A DNA stretch of 64,000 bases from Spodoptera frugiperda (taxonomy: Eukaryota > Arthropoda > Insecta > Lepidoptera > Noctuidae): positions 3,162,001 through 3,226,000 of the forward strand of contig NC_064217.1 of assembly GCF_023101765.2 (NCBI RefSeq). Direction: 5' to 3'. Shown piece by piece: positions 33,696 through 46,035 of the stretch. Position 1 is the first letter of the stretch. Each line of letters opens with the position of its first letter. Made by a program: the position numbers and the translations under genes. A model generated the notes under the pieces. That model was not told where the DNA came from. It was given only the letters and a program-made list of their open reading frames with translations, and did not search any database.

Positions 33696-35195
33696 TTTAG
33701 CCTGTTGTACATTTTATAATGAATTGTAATTTACAATTAGTAAAGATCAAAATAAATATTATTAGTATAAATATTTCGACATATTATATATTGTTAATTA
33801 ATGAAGCATGAAATCGATAGATGATGTCTAAATTCACAACATTCATAGGTAGGTTTCATATATTACCTATATTAAAATAAATAACCCAATACTAAATTAC
33901 TTGTTTCACAAATTACTTAAATTTCAAGTGAACAAAACATAATTTACAAAACAATTTCACTCCTCAATATAATTTCGGGGAATAACACCATCATTTGGAG
34001 TACCTAAAAGCGTCGGCTTGTCCTTTTACCATCCCTAGGGTGTGTAAGAATATTATTTACCTCAGTATTTCGAACTTCCCAACAGATAAGGAACGTATTT
34101 TAAATTCATTGGTTCCCATAACCATTTGAAATGCCTAAAAGCGCTGCCCTACAAGGGTCCCAAAAGACCTGAGGTCAAGGATTTCTAAGAATTAAAGTCT
34201 GTGTTTCAGAAGATAAGGACGACCCAACAGATATTTCTAGAATGTCGGTGAGCTGGCTCGAAGGTAATTATGCCTAAAGACAGCCGTAAATGAATCAGAA
34301 CTGTAAACACGCAAATTTCTATGAATTTGTTCTTGTTGAAACTTGTGTGAATAAGATGCTTTTGAGTACTTCAAAAGTTTTCGTTCGTTTTTTACCGTAA
34401 ATTTACCTCTGTATATTTCTCACAAATGGTGAATAGTGGCTACAGTGACATTACGTGCCGTAATGTGTATCTCTTCCTGATGCAAAGCGTTACTATATGA
34501 TACGATTTATCTTCAAATACCATGATGTAATTATAATTGTTTAATTTTCCAATAAGTAACATAATATGTACACATGACTTCTATAAAACACGGTTTATTT
34601 CTGTAGACAAAAACAAGCGTAATACATTGTTTAAGAGTGCGATTTATATACTGTATACAAATACCAGTAGGCACATACAAACTACACACTTTTATTTTAG
34701 AAAAATCACGGGTAACATTGAAATATTAAGTAACATCTTGTGTCGGGAGACAAGCTCTTCCTTGTTGGATCAGAATCTAAATGAAACGAGGTGTCATCTA
34801 AATAAAACAGGAGTGGAAACATTGGGTCGTGCGTTCCTAACGTATGCGCATGAATCTGACAAACTTCAGTAGCTGTATACACACTTAGGTAAGTAGAAAT
34901 TGTATCTAATTTTACTTACAAAGTATTTATTTGACTTTCTGATTTATTTATTTAAGAATGTTATAAATTGGTATTTTTCTTATGACGATATCTACACAAA
35001 ATGTTTATCTATTCTGTTTTTAAGGGTTTACATCGGAATTTTAGTAAATCTGGACTAACGTCTGTTACGTGTAAGCAACATAAACATCCTAAGAAATAAA
35101 AAAATAAATCCAAAAAAATCTAAACATTGTTTTCCACAACTAGTGATTTTGCTTCCTTTTATTAAAAGATTCCTATATATTACAGCTAAATCTAA
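33696..35195. other. No gene seen
   Basis: One 111-codon frame (34537-34872) has no recognised motif or flanking splice-site support. A SINE relic lies at 34437-34485. Confidence 0.45.
34437..34485 (+). repeat. tRNA-derived SINE family 1, short relic
   Basis: GACATTACGTGCCGTAATGT then GTATCTCTTCCTGATG, matching the terminal part of the SINE. Confidence 0.45.
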
Positions 35196-35340
35196 ATTCG
35201 ACTAGTTTCAAGTCATTCTAGAGACTCATATTAATGAGCAGCATTCCGTGAAACGCGACGCGGTGACTGACACGCTCTAACACGAGTAAGACGAAAACCA
35301 TAATAATTAAATGAGTATGTTCCACGAATGTTATACGAGA
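35196..35340 (+). mobile_element. TIR element of the TCGTGAGACATAC family, decayed
   Basis: GACTAGTTTCAAGTCATTCT, ATATTAATGAGCAGCATTCC and a degenerate right end GTATGTTCCACGAATGTT. Confidence 0.5.
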
Positions 35341-35954
35341 CTGTAGTGATGAGGTTTTATCACATGCATCTGGCTGGCTAGATGTTGACACACACTGGCA
35401 GGCTGCGTTGTGACGTACAGCAATTCTAAATTCAACTGAATCTCGTTAGATCAGTGCTGATGAAAAGCCTTACCGAGACGGACGCTTGGCTTATTAATAC
35501 TCACTGGTTTTTGTGTTTCCCAGATCATATCCTATTCCTGTGGGTAGCTTTGCCCTCAGGATAGCTCCCGGCAGTCTTTGGTGTGACAGGTCACGTTCTA
35601 CCAAGGGTCCTGAAACCACAGTATCTGATCAATCCCTTACAGTGACTTAAAACTCTTTAGGCGCCTCGGGACACAATTCCGTGTGCGGTTTTTAATATCT
35701 CTTTTCTGAGAATTAGATTATTTTGTTTTCATTCATTAAAATTTGGTGTAATAATATTATTACGGTTGGATTTTCCGAAGGTATAGCCAGTATTTATTTT
35801 TTATATTGAATCTTTAATTTCCCAATTGCATACACCGTAGTGTAGATATATTAAATTATGTGAGTAGCAATTAACAACCACTTAAACCACATCCAGTTTA
35901 TAATTTCTTCATTTGAAAACCTTATTAATTTGACGTCATATTCAATTATTGTAC

Positions 35955-36330
35955 CGTTTGGGAGAGAGGGAGAGATATATAGCTTCGTCGTGCATTTTTT
36001 ATCGTCTATACCACGGGGAGTGCTCTGAAGAATTGTTTGGTCTGATATCTGCCGCGTTTTTTCGCCAACGATCTACACGACAGCACGTCCATCCCCATCA
36101 TATAGATGGTTGGCAGGCCACAACTGTGCGCTTCTCATGAAAATTTCTGCCCCGCACAGCAAAACTGTGGAATGAGCTGTCGATACGACTCAAGAAAAGA
36201 GCGTACTCATTTTTAAAAGGCCGGCAACGCACCTGTGACTCCTCTAGTGTTGCGGGTGTCCATGAGCAGCGCTGATCGCTTGCCATCAGGTGACCCGTCT
36301 GCCCGTTTGCAACCTATTCCATAAAAAAAT
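35955..36330 (+). mobile_element. CR1/Jockey-type LINE C-terminal relic
   Basis: The frame reads CIFYRLYHGECSEELF, RQRSTRQHVHPHHIDGW and TTVRFS, then meets an in-frame TGA, then resumes as KFLPRTAKLWNELS and RAYSFLKGRQRTC. This matches the end of the pol protein seen at 29100-29390. The 3' part (GCTTGCCATCAGGTGACCCG) ends in an A-run near 36323-36329. It is a degraded, 5'-truncated copy. Confidence 0.75.
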
Positions 36331-36608
36331 AAGTTAAGGATACGACCGGCCCAGGAGTTAAATAAATAAAACTCCCTACAAAGAAAATGCCACCTTGCGG
36401 AAAATTTACATTTTATAGGTCGCCCTTGATTTATTTCTGTGGTCAGTTTACTTTGAATGTACTTCCAGTTTAATTACAAGCAGTCGTAAATCTTTACAGG
36501 CTCAGTGCAAACGGCAGTTATAAGCCTTTCAATGATGAATAGATTTCACGTACCTGTCTGATTTGAGGTTCATGGGAGTCTTGAGTACTGAGGATAATTA
36601 ATTCACAC

Positions 36609-36763
36609 GGAGCTGCGGGCTACCAAGCGGGTAGTTGACTCGAAGAGTAGGAGTAGAAACGGGGTGGTTTTTAGTCAGTAAGAAAAGTCTGACACGCTCT
36701 CTGACCTCACCCTAGACGGGAGAACTCATTGCATGATGTTCCCCATAAAAAACAAAAAAAAAA
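36609..36763 (+). mobile_element. LINE-tail retroposon with A-tail
   Basis: It reads GGAGCTGCGGGCTACC, GGGTGGTTTTTAGTCAGTAA, GAACTCATTGCATGATG, then an A-rich tail at 36747-36763. Confidence 0.8.
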
Positions 36764-37079
36764 CCCTCTTGTGTCACACCAATTGAGGCTAATTAATTCA
36801 ACAATACATTTCCTACAGTCGGGTAAAAAAGGGTTTGAAAATAACCTTTATACTTTATGTGTGGCTGGCCTCCTTTTCAAAAGAATATGCATTTGTCACC
36901 CAACACAGTCTTGTGATTTTCATTCGCACCACAATGATGCAGTTATCTACACGTTCTTCCGTTCTATTCTCTCGCTCTCTGTAAATTTCTCAAATTTTAT
37001 GTTGGATAGTCCCTTTATCAAGGAAGGTCGAAGGTCGAAGCACGTCACACTACGAATTATAAAATCTAAAGCAATTAAA

Positions 37080-37136
37080 ATTGCCGTAATGTGCACCTTT
37101 GCCTACCCCTTCGGGGATAAAAGGCATGACGTTGCA
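37080..37136 (+). repeat. tRNA-derived SINE family 1, 3' end
   Basis: TTGCCGTAATGTGCACCTTT and CCCCTTCGGGGATAAAAGGC. The open frame at 36729-37142 runs through this repeat and is not a gene. Confidence 0.65.
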
Positions 37137-37209
37137 TTCTAAGCAATTAAACCGAGCGAAAGTGCCTAATTTGGGGAATAAGAGTCAAAAGGAAATGTGC
37201 TTTACAAAT

Positions 37210-37390
37210 AAACTAGCGACCCGCCCCAGCTTCGCATGGGTGCAATGGTGACATATTATACCTGTATTATACATAAAAACCTTCCTCATGAGTTACTCTA
37301 TCTATTATAAAAAACCGCATCAAAATCCGTTGCGTAGTTTTAAAGATTTAAGCGTTCATAGGGACATACAACATGACAGAAAAAGCGACT
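37210..37390 (+). repeat. Dispersed repeat of the same broad class
   Basis: GACCCGCCCCAGCTTCGCAT, AAAATCCGTTGCGTAGTTTT and GAAAAAGCGACTTTGTTTTA. Confidence 0.5.
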
Positions 37391-37554
37391 TTGTTTTATA
37401 CTATGTAGTGATATTCGGTAGCAATAATGGTCTACCTGAATATGACCCGTTTGCCCTATTTAATAATCAGTTGGTATCCGGAACATAAATCAAGGTGGAG
37501 TGTCAATGTGGGTAATTAATTCAGAACACGTGGTCTCGCGATATCTCCTGCACT

Positions 37555-37567
37555 AGGGGGGGGGGGG
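37555..37567. repeat. Poly(G) run
   Basis: About 13 consecutive Gs. Its length may be unreliable in an assembly. Confidence 0.8.
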
Positions 37568-38269
37568 CATTTTACCTATCTTACAACTTGATCATTTTTG
37601 AATAACTTGACTGGTGTAGCAGTTACGTTTTGAAAGAATTGTTTGGTTTACCAACCAATGAGTAAATTGTGGAGATTAGATACTTAGTATTTATGATTCA
37701 ATTAAGTACGGTAGTTCAGGTGTTTGGTGTACTTTTCTTACTGACTGAAAACAAAACACATTTAGTGTCGAAATCATTTTGTTTAAGGACGAGTTTGACT
37801 TTTTATTGTGTTTTAAGTTAGCTGGCGTTAAAAATCTTTATATTGAGTTTTTGGTTTGCTAATCAACGAGTATATTTACTAAAGGCTGTAATAAATAATC
37901 GATTTCAAATAAACTGTTTTTCTTTCTTCCAAATTTTATTCCAAAATCTTTAGATTCGGACAGCTTTGTTGAAATACGATCTTAAGATTATATACATAGG
38001 TATCTGCCAAAGCATAAGGTACCTTATTTACTAAATAACAATACCATTGATCAAAATTATTTGAATATTGCAGAGGAAATATTTTTATTGTTTTCGCACA
38101 CGTAGTAGGTAGGTATGTGCCCGGAGTTCAATATCCGTAAAAGTTTAAGACTGGCACAATAAACCGGCGGCACTTCATAAAGACCGGCTCTGTCATGCGG
38201 CAGAATATTTCATAGCATTTAAGGACAAGTATCTACTTACTGTTATGAAAACAAGCATGAAAGTAAGGA

Positions 38270-38455
38270 AGGAATATCCTACTAATATTATATATTCGAA
38301 AGTTTGTGCGTATGGATGTTTGTTACTCTTTCACTCAAGAACTATTAAAACGATCGAGATGAAATTTGGCATAGGGATGGATAAAGGTCTGGCACACATA
38401 GGCTACTCTTTATCCCACGATAACGCGGGTGAAGCCGCTGGCAGAAGTTAGTAAT
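38270..38455 (+). repeat. Dispersed repeat of the same broad class
   Basis: GATGAAATTTGGCATAGGGA and AACGCGGGTGAAGCCGCTGG. The open frame at 38245-38451 lies in it and is not a gene. Confidence 0.45.
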
Positions 38456-38484
38456 TAATAATGAATAACATTCAATTTCAATTT

Positions 38485-38535
38485 CAGTCATGATCGTCCC
38501 ACACTGCAGGGCAAAGGCCTTCCTAACCTACCTAA
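38485..38535 (-). repeat. Lep1-like fragment
   Basis: GATCGTCCCACACTGCAGGG then CAAAGGCCTTCC, matching the antisense end motif of Lep1-type repeats. Confidence 0.4.
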
Positions 38536-38984
38536 TGTATAACATATTTGTTTATAATCTGCTAGGTTAACAATTCATACAAAAGAACTGAGAAATGCGG
38601 TATTAAAGTCGTAACCAAATATGGCGCCGAATATTTAGCGCAATATAAGAACTTTTGTTTAGGGAACAAAGTCAGTGCTATAGGGACTAATTTTAAACGA
38701 TCCCACACGAGGACTGAAGGGAGTTTGGGCACAATATCGTAAAATTCAATTCACTAACTTCCACCGCGCTTACCCTTGGGGAATCTACGAAACAAAACAT
38801 TGGGACAATTAGGCTCCGTACAGACAAGAGATTTTTGTTCAACTATGGTACTGGGACTTGATTCGACCACATCATGGGAAACTCAAACTTACGTTTGAAA
38901 TTAATATTTGCAACGATTTCAATTCAATTACAAAATTCTAAGATCTTTGGTACATCAAATAAAAATCACGGCAACTACTATTAC

Positions 38985-39150
38985 GTAGGATGCGCGACGT
39001 CGTCGCGTCTGCGCACGCTACACATGGTGAAGAGCCCCTCTGTAACTCGAAAGTAATAGAGCTTTTCCCAATTATTATGGTTAAACCACGGTTTACTCAA
39101 TTACATTAGCGAGTAAATTTAGTATGTCTCACGATAGTTATTACAAAAAT
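38985..39150 (-). mobile_element. TIR element of the TCGTGAGACATAC family
   Basis: The minus strand begins CTATCGTGAGACATACTAAA (39145 down), then has CTTTCGAGTTACAGAGGGGC and GCGTGCGCAGACGCGACGAC. Confidence 0.6.
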
Positions 39151-39271
39151 CTTTGATACCATAAAACGAAAAGGTCAAAAATGGAGTTTCGACAATGTTA
39201 ATTGCTGCGGTCGATTTAGGTTTTAAGTTCTTAATTCGGTTGTTAGTCCATCTTGCTAGTTATTCGATATA

Positions 39272-39817
39272 CACTCGGCGTCACAAAAATCGCACCTCTT
39301 CGAAAATAAGTTTAAAACATGTCCCACCAGTAACGAATACATTAAACCTTATTAATATTGATATCAATAGAAAGTATGTTTAACGACCTTTAAACTCAAA
39401 CGGCGAATACGTGCACGTGATCCTACTCGTACCACTCTCCAAGACCTCAAAGATGCCATTGTTGCAGAATGGGACAACATTCCTCAAGAGACTGTTGTCA
39501 CATTAATTCGATCCATGAGAGAACGCATGGAAGCAGTCATCAGGGCTAGGGGGGGTAACAGTAGGTTTTAAGTTGTTTTTAAGAACTTTGTTGTAATTTT
39601 TGCTGATAAAATAAAATTAAACTTTGTAATCATTTGCATTTGTTTGCTTTTTTTATTCCCTGGTAAACTAAAAACCAAATCCATTGATTTATTCTGAAAT
39701 TTAAATGAATTGCCTTTCCAATGATACCTTACAGTCATATATCTGCCATTGATTAATAGGGTTAAAATGACTTTGAAGGGAATTTTTAAAGAGGTACGAT
39801 TTTTGTGACGCCGAGTG
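39272..39817 (+). mobile_element. Tc1/mariner element with internal deletion
   Basis: The element is 546 bp with 29-bp terminal inverted repeats differing at one base (CACTCGGCGTCACAAAAATC at the left end) and is flanked by TA on both sides. At 39410-39571 it keeps the C-terminus of the transposase (RTTLQDLKDAIVAEWDNIPQ, ETVVTLIRSMRERMEAVI, stop TAA). The DNA-binding and DDE/D catalytic parts are missing, so it is a non-autonomous deletion derivative. Confidence 0.88.
39410..39571 (+). pseudogene. Tc1-like transposase C-terminal remnant
   Basis: 53 codons remain open up to TAA. The WDNIPQETV and RMEAVIRARGG motifs are characteristic of the end of Tc1-family transposases. The upstream catalytic domain is deleted. 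Confidence 0.8.
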
Positions 39818-40724
39818 TAGTTATCTAAATTGACCACAATCTCGCATTTATTTCTGCCCTGACTGGTCCAAAGCCTCTTGTGTACACAACCCTTTATTTA
39901 AAAAACAGAATATCCCTACAACATTGTATAAGTTGTTATTTGTAACGATTTATTGCATTTGTTTCAGTGTTGATTTTATGATTTTTATACCCAAATTCCG
40001 AATTTAACTTGATTTTTTAATGCTTAAATGCTTTTCTCAGATTTTATTTTTTGTTATTTTATTACCTATCACGCAACGTTTTTGTTTTGTAAAAATTATT
40101 CATACGTTTACTATTTTAGGAATATGTATTTAGTGATCTAAGAATCAATATTACAAATTTTTAAGTTATAGCGGGGCTAATAAATAACTTAACTAGCAAA
40201 AAGTACGTTCAGCACTTAAACCCGGAAGAATAACAGACGAAATAATAATGATTATTCCGCATTAATAAGTATAAAGCTTAAACTCATAAAAACTAAACAC
40301 AGCGTCAACAGATGGCGTTGTTCTAAAATAAATTAAGTATATAGCGCGAACTCGAGTGTCGTAATAAAAAAGTAAACTTATTGGCTCATACCAGAGCACA
40401 GTATTAATACCTTGAATGTTTTATATGCTTTTCAACTTTACCAATGAAGTAAGTCAGGTGCGTTTATAAAAAAAAATATGCGTCGTAAATTGTAACTTCA
40501 CCTTAACTGGGAATAGGGCTGGTTCACACGCCACGCATTCCACTTCGAACCAAGTGTTTCGACGATTTCTTAATAAATATTTTAAGGTAAAAGGAAATAA
40601 AATATATGCTGTACATATTTTTAGCATTTCTCGAGTTCTCCGTATTATATAGAGTTCTGAATTGTGAACATATACGTATATTGATTATGGAGATCTCAGG
40701 AGTTTTTATTATGAACAACATTTT
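39818..40724. other. No gene seen
   Basis: AT-rich intergenic DNA downstream of the Tc1-type element. Confidence 0.45.
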
Positions 40725-40910
40725 TAAGGTAAGCGTCCACAGGCCCGCATCGTACGCATCGTACGCATTCCGTGTGACGTCATCAGTACGCATCGCATGT
40801 AGGCATTGCCGATGATGCGGTCCGTACGATGCGGATCATTGGACGCAGTTGTATGAGTTTCTATACAAGACAAACTAAAATCCGTTGCGTGCGATGCTGC
40901 CTTTATCCTC
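40725..40910. repeat. CATCGTACG-rich inverted-repeat element
   Basis: GCGTCCACAGGCCCGCATCG opposite CGATGCGGATCATTGGACGC, with internal CATCGTACG repeats. Probably a MITE; its limits are approximate. Confidence 0.5.
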
Positions 40911-41394
40911 TACTTACCTGCCAAATACCAATGAAGGCACTTTTTATTGGTTTTAAATACCAAAGTATTCAATATTTATCACAATGCGCTGAAGAAAAAA
41001 GAAGAAGGTGCTTTGAACAAACATACCTGACCTCTCTAACATACGCAAAAAATAAGTTCAGTATTTAAAAATCGCGTTTTATACCAAGCTAATGTTTTGC
41101 TAATGTTCATTTTTTTTTGTTAAAACCTCTTTTGCAACGGCACGTTCAGATGTTGCCGTAAAAAGATTTTAAACCATGCTTAATTAACCTTGCGAGCGTT
41201 GAACGGGCTTTTGTTTTCTAAAAGTAATTTAAAATTGAAGGTTTTTTTACTGTTAGAGTGTCAAATTCTTAAGTAAATATATTTAAGAAGTCACTTGTAA
41301 TTGCTCTTTAAAATAATTTAATTGAAATAGTTTGTTCTTTAGTATAAGGAGGTATCTACCCATGTCAGTATGGCTGGTAGGCCGACCGTAAGTG

Positions 41395-41666
41395 CTTACT
41401 GAAAAAATATACGACAAGTACTTTTTTTTATTTTGTCATAATAATATGAATAACAATACTTATATAAAACGAAACAAAGTTTAGAAGTGGAAAAAATACG
41501 TAATTTCTACGTATAAAATGTATCTAAAAGTGACGTCACGCGATATTTCAAATCGATATATCTTCAAAAGTATTTGTTTCTGTAAAGAAATTAAAAATAC
41601 CTGTAAAATGTTTTAAATTAATTCACAAGACGGACATTAAAATAAAAATTAGTCATCTACCCTATT
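41395..41666 (+). mobile_element. MITE with AATAGGG imperfect TIRs, left end eroded
   Basis: ACGTATAAAATGTATCTAAA, GTGACGTCACGCGATATTTC and AAGACGGACATTAAAATAAA. The right end ATCTACCCTATT is intact. Confidence 0.6.
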
Positions 41667-42141
41667 TGCTCTCCCTGACGACCAAATAGTTCATGATGCG
41701 ATTAACAATAGATATACAATAGATTTAAGTATTTATTTATTGTATCCATAAAAATCGTAAATATATTTTTTCTCAAAATGTATCCCCACAAATCGAGTCC
41801 CACTTGATTTACGAATAAAATTTTAGGATTAATTCTTCTTGCCTTTGTCCCAAGGCCGTATTATTAATTGTTTAATGTTTGAAATAAATAACATAAATCG
41901 GTCTCTTTAGGCTGGTATAACGCGAATGGACTGTAATTCTAGGCTTCGGATAATTTGGTTCGAACCCAAACACGTCAAGTGTGGGTACGCAGTAAAATTT
42001 ACGCAATATTTTTACGATTAAATAAGTAGAAGGTTTTAATATTTTTACGAGGTCGGGTTATAGGTTTTGTGGAGCGTCTTAGTTTTAATCTGGTGTTGGT
42101 TTATTTATTTTATTTTATGTTTTGGTTTAGTAATGTAAGGG

Positions 42142-42294
42142 TTGTTTTTGAGGGGGGAAATTATCCAATTACTTCCCCGCCTTGGGTGAGGCGAACGGGA
42201 AGTGTCAAACTCTTACTGACTAAAAACCACCCCGTTCCTTCTCTTGCTATGAGCCGGAGCACCGGTAACCTGTTACGTTGTTCGCAGCTCCGGA
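42142..42294 (-). mobile_element. LINE-tail retroposon with 14-bp TSD
   Basis: TAGTAATGTAAGGG (42128-42141) and TAGTAATGTTAGGG (42295-42308) flank the copy. It belongs to the subfamily with TTACGTTGTTCGCAGCTCCGG, shared with 61494-61654. Confidence 0.85.
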
Positions 42295-42762
42295 TAGTAA
42301 TGTTAGGGATGCATACTAATAATAATAAAAAATAGTGTTTAAAGATTTCTTCTGTTTATAATTGATTATAATGTTTTTTTACTATATTATAAAAACTATT
42401 CCAAGGGAAGGTAGCATTTACTATTTCATGAATGGTAGAATACGTTTTTCGAAAGTTTAAAAAAGGCTTTCAAACAGATCTATAAATAAAAATTCAAATC
42501 GTAGTAAAATTCTTATTTACGTTCGACTACAATTCAAATGTTACGACTTTCTTGAAGTCTGAGTTGCCAGTTCGATTTGCTTCCGGGTATTAAGGAGTTA
42601 GTTTATGGTTCTGCCAAGCGCTTGGCCAATATCAATGAACCTCAACTTGTTAGTATCGAATTGTATTTATTTTTAAATTCAAATAACCATTACACGAAAG
42701 CGACGTGGAATAAATTTTCATAAAAAAAATCTTTGTTCAAATTACTATGACTGCACGATAGG

Positions 42763-42908
42763 TGCGGTGGCTGGGCAACTGGCTGTGGTATTATGTGCAG
42801 CGAGTTTGATTCCCACACGGAGCAACGCTTTGTGTGAGACAAAAATTGTTGTTTCGGGTCTAAGTGTCATGTGTATGTGAAATTCAATGTTTGTAAACGC
42901 ACCTAAAA
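42763..42908 (+). mobile_element. tRNA-derived SINE, family 2
   Basis: The head carries A-box-like GTGGCTGGGCAACTGG and B-box-like GAGTTTGATTCCC. The body is GGTCTAAGTGTCATGTGTAT and GTTTGTAAACGCACC. Confidence 0.7.
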
Positions 42909-43503
42909 AAAACCAATTCCGAATTCTAAATTATTATGTCACTTAAAAAAAATAGAGCTCATGTATTCGCGAATTCTTTTCTGAATGTGTTTTCTGCCAT
43001 GCCATCGAAAAAAAAAATCGCGTTTTCACTAAAAGCTACATTATTATCTCACTATGGGATCCTTGAGAATATTCTTAGATGGAGTCAAATATATTACTTG
43101 AAACGATTGGTAGCTTAACTTAATATATGGAGATGGGTGTCATCCAGGACTAGTGCGCAGTTCGTCGCAATGCGAACACAGATAATGCTAAGTACCATTT
43201 AAAAGTTTTAAAAGCTCATATTTGTATAGCAAGCACACTTTGGAGTAAGAAAACGGAAAAATTAACAAGATTTTTTTATTTCCTTTCTATTTTTGTTTTG
43301 CTATAAGTATTAGGAAGTGATGTAAATACCTTCTTAACTGAGATTTTAGAAAAAGTGCTTGTCTGATGTTAAATTACCTAATATACCGTAGCTTTAACCG
43401 TACTTTGCTAGTTTAACTTTAAAATATTAATTCTCATTATGTATTACAGCCATTTTCTTCCACAGTGCTTTCTATCACATACATAGTACTGTCTTTCTCT
43501 TCC

Positions 43504-43794
43504 TTTTTTTAAGGGTGGAAAATCGACCAATGTCTTCTCTCGCCTTGGGTGAGGCGAGAGGGAGTGTCAGACTCTTACTGACTAAAAACCACCCCGTTCC
43601 TTCTCCTGCTTTTCGAGCCGGAGCCCCGGTAAACCCGCTAGGTAGTCCGCAGCTCCGGATTAGGCGTCAGTTCTACTGGGCCCCATCTGTGGTAGTCTAA
43701 ATCTCGCGCCGTACTCACGGATCTGGTTCTGATGGGCTGGGGGGCTACCCTTGCTCACCGCCCGCAGACCCGCACTTACGGTGACCGGAGATCA
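43504..43794 (-). mobile_element. LINE 3' tail, long form
   Basis: The T-run, 150-bp tail, GATTAGGCGTCAGTTCTACT and CGCACTTACGGTGACCGGAG follow the same order as LINE 3'UTR at 28281-28535. This links the short tails to the parent LINE. Confidence 0.8.
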
Positions 43795-44404
43795 ATTTAA
43801 GTCCACACAATTTCGGTTATTTTGCGCAGTATAACCTTATAGGTAAATTATTCATCTTTCTCTGTTATTGACGCTCAAACTATTGACTATTGACTTAAGA
43901 ATAGAAAAAAATATATCTACATAACTCTCATAATAAAACCGAGTCGACGGAATAGTGTGGACATAACGATAGTCTAGCTTTTACTGCGTATAAATTTTAT
44001 GTTGGTTCTTCGTTTCGCATTCGATATTTATATAGAAAGGACGATAAAATGGATAGTCGATATTCGTTGGATCAACACTAGTCTCTACAAAAGTAGTTTA
44101 CGGAGGGTGTACTGTTTTTATCTTAGACTCTTTATGACTAGTCACTTGGTAAACTACTGCTGAGTGAATTACCTATGATACGTGCGCCGTAATACGGTTT
44201 CTCGTTTTTTTTTAAACGTAACGTTATTATAATCTTCTGTTTTATGTTAATGCTAAAGTCATTTGAATTATGTTATATTGAAGATGCATTTTTGATATCA
44301 CACGTACAATTAATTTAATTAGCCCTCGATAAATGGACTATCTAAAAGAAAAAAATAATGAAATGGGCATTCGGGATATTTCCATATAATTTTATTTATA
44401 TATT

Positions 44405-44590
44405 TTTTTTAAACGTTGCTCCGCTTTAGGATTTTCTCCTGTATCGTGAGTTCTTTTAAAAACATACAATTTCACATACACTGGACACTCAGACCCGGAA
44501 CAACAATCTGTGGATCACACAAAGAGTTGTTTGGTGCGGAATTCGGATCTGCGACATGTTCCACGGCAGTCAGTTGCCCAGCCTGTATCA
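44405..44590 (-). mobile_element. tRNA-derived SINE, family 2
   Basis: The reverse complement gives GGCTGGGCAACTGACTGCCG, CAGATTGTTGTTCCGGGTCT, GGAGAAAATCCTAAAGCGG and an A-rich end. It is the longest copy of the family here. Confidence 0.7.
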
Positions 44591-45051
44591 ATTGAAGTTG
44601 AGGATGCTCAACTAGCTGAGAAAATGCTAAAAGAACTGTTTATATTCCTATAAATATCTTCACAAGACAGTTGTAAGAAATAAAATAGCCAAAATATGAA
44701 TAGAATTTCTTTTTCCTTATTTCCAACATTTCAAAAGGGTTTTTTTATAGAAAAAATAAATGAAATTAAATCTGATTACGTTTTAAGATTTAAGTCCAAA
44801 TACTTTTGATTTCTAAAATGCTTTTGAATTTGGTAATAGCTATGTTTCTTAAGGATTTTATTCCAGAGACAAGAAACGCATTCATTCAGTTTAAAAATGT
44901 TCGAATCAGCTTCTTAGTAATTTATAATGTATAAAAATCGTGTTTATACCTTTTAATGGATACCATTAATTAGGCATCATTTTGCCCCCTTTAAAAAAGG
45001 CATCAAGATATTACTAGATTTTTTTTAACATGTATGTATTTTTATAATACT

Positions 45052-45210
45052 GTCGTGAGACATAACTACAAAATTAATAACTAAAAATTACGGTTTACTC
45101 ACGTAATATAATGGAGAACAGCTCTACTAGTTTCGAGTCACAGAGAGACTCTTTATCATGAGCAGCGTACGCAGACGCGGCGACGTCGCGCAGCATACCA
45201 TGATGTATGT
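45052..45210 (+). mobile_element. TIR element of the TCGTGAGACATAC family
   Basis: Starts TGTCGTGAGACATAACTACA, then CTACTAGTTTCGAGTCACAG, TATCATGAGCAGCGTACGCA and a GC-rich GACGCGGCGACGTCGCGCAG block. Confidence 0.6.
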
Positions 45211-45882
45211 GTATTATATGTAAAATCTTGTTGGTCTCTGCTAGGCAAAGGGTACAAAGTATCAGGTTTAAAATCTCGACTGTTATAATTAATGATTATA
45301 GGATTTTCGAAATTATTAAGTACTACTCGAAAGTAATAAGAAACCTTTAATTATAAGCGGTGTGTGGTAATAGACTTCGGAGAATATATAACATTTATAC
45401 ATAACAAAAGTAAATGTTACATTTAATAAGTAAGTAAGTAAGTATAATACCTACATAACGTGTACGTACTTAGATAAGAACAGGAATAAAAAGGAGTGAG
45501 CACATTACGGTGCGGATGAATATCAACAGATAAAAATTTCTATTGTCACACAGAACAAACGTATTCTTTACACACGACACCACTTGATACACGAGCAGAC
45601 CCTATTCAATTCTTTTTTCTCGTATTTTTGTTAAATGATTCGCAAATAACAAGGTTTGTGAAGTGCTAAATACCTGTACCCACTCGGCACTTTTTAATTG
45701 GAGAGGGTCAAATAATTATTCATGGGCACGCCTGTAGCCAGTACCCAGTTGGGCTTGAGAGCTTTCGTAAAGAATAATTTTAAATGTTTAATATTTTTTC
45801 ACGGAATCTCTTTTTTTTTGTATGCTTAATGCTTATGTTCCTACTTATTATATGCGTAATATATGTGTATAGTATACACACC

Positions 45883-46035
45883 TTTTTTTAACGGGGGAAT
45901 ATCATCCAGTGGTTTCTTCCGCCTTGGGTGAGGTGAGAGGGAGTGCCAGACTCTTACTGACTAAAACCACCCTGTTCCTACTCCTGCTTTTAGAGCCGGA
46001 GCCCCCGGCCGAGCCGAGTCCACAGCTCCGGGTAA
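45883..46035 (-). mobile_element. LINE-tail retroposon with 10-bp TSD
   Basis: TATACACACC is repeated at 45873-45882 and 46036-46045. The T-run is at 45883-45889, and the copy ends in CACAGCTCCGGG plus two bases. Confidence 0.85.

Noticed and set aside
34537..34872. 111-codon open frame
   Set aside because: No domain, no repeat match and no convincing splice or poly(A) context; expected by chance in 64 kb.
36729..37142. 137-codon open frame
   Set aside because: It starts at the A-tail of a LINE-tail retroposon and ends in a SINE, so it is a repeat-derived frame.
41935..41975. tRNA-like GGTTCGAACCC motif
   Set aside because: No cloverleaf can be built; probably a decayed SINE head.
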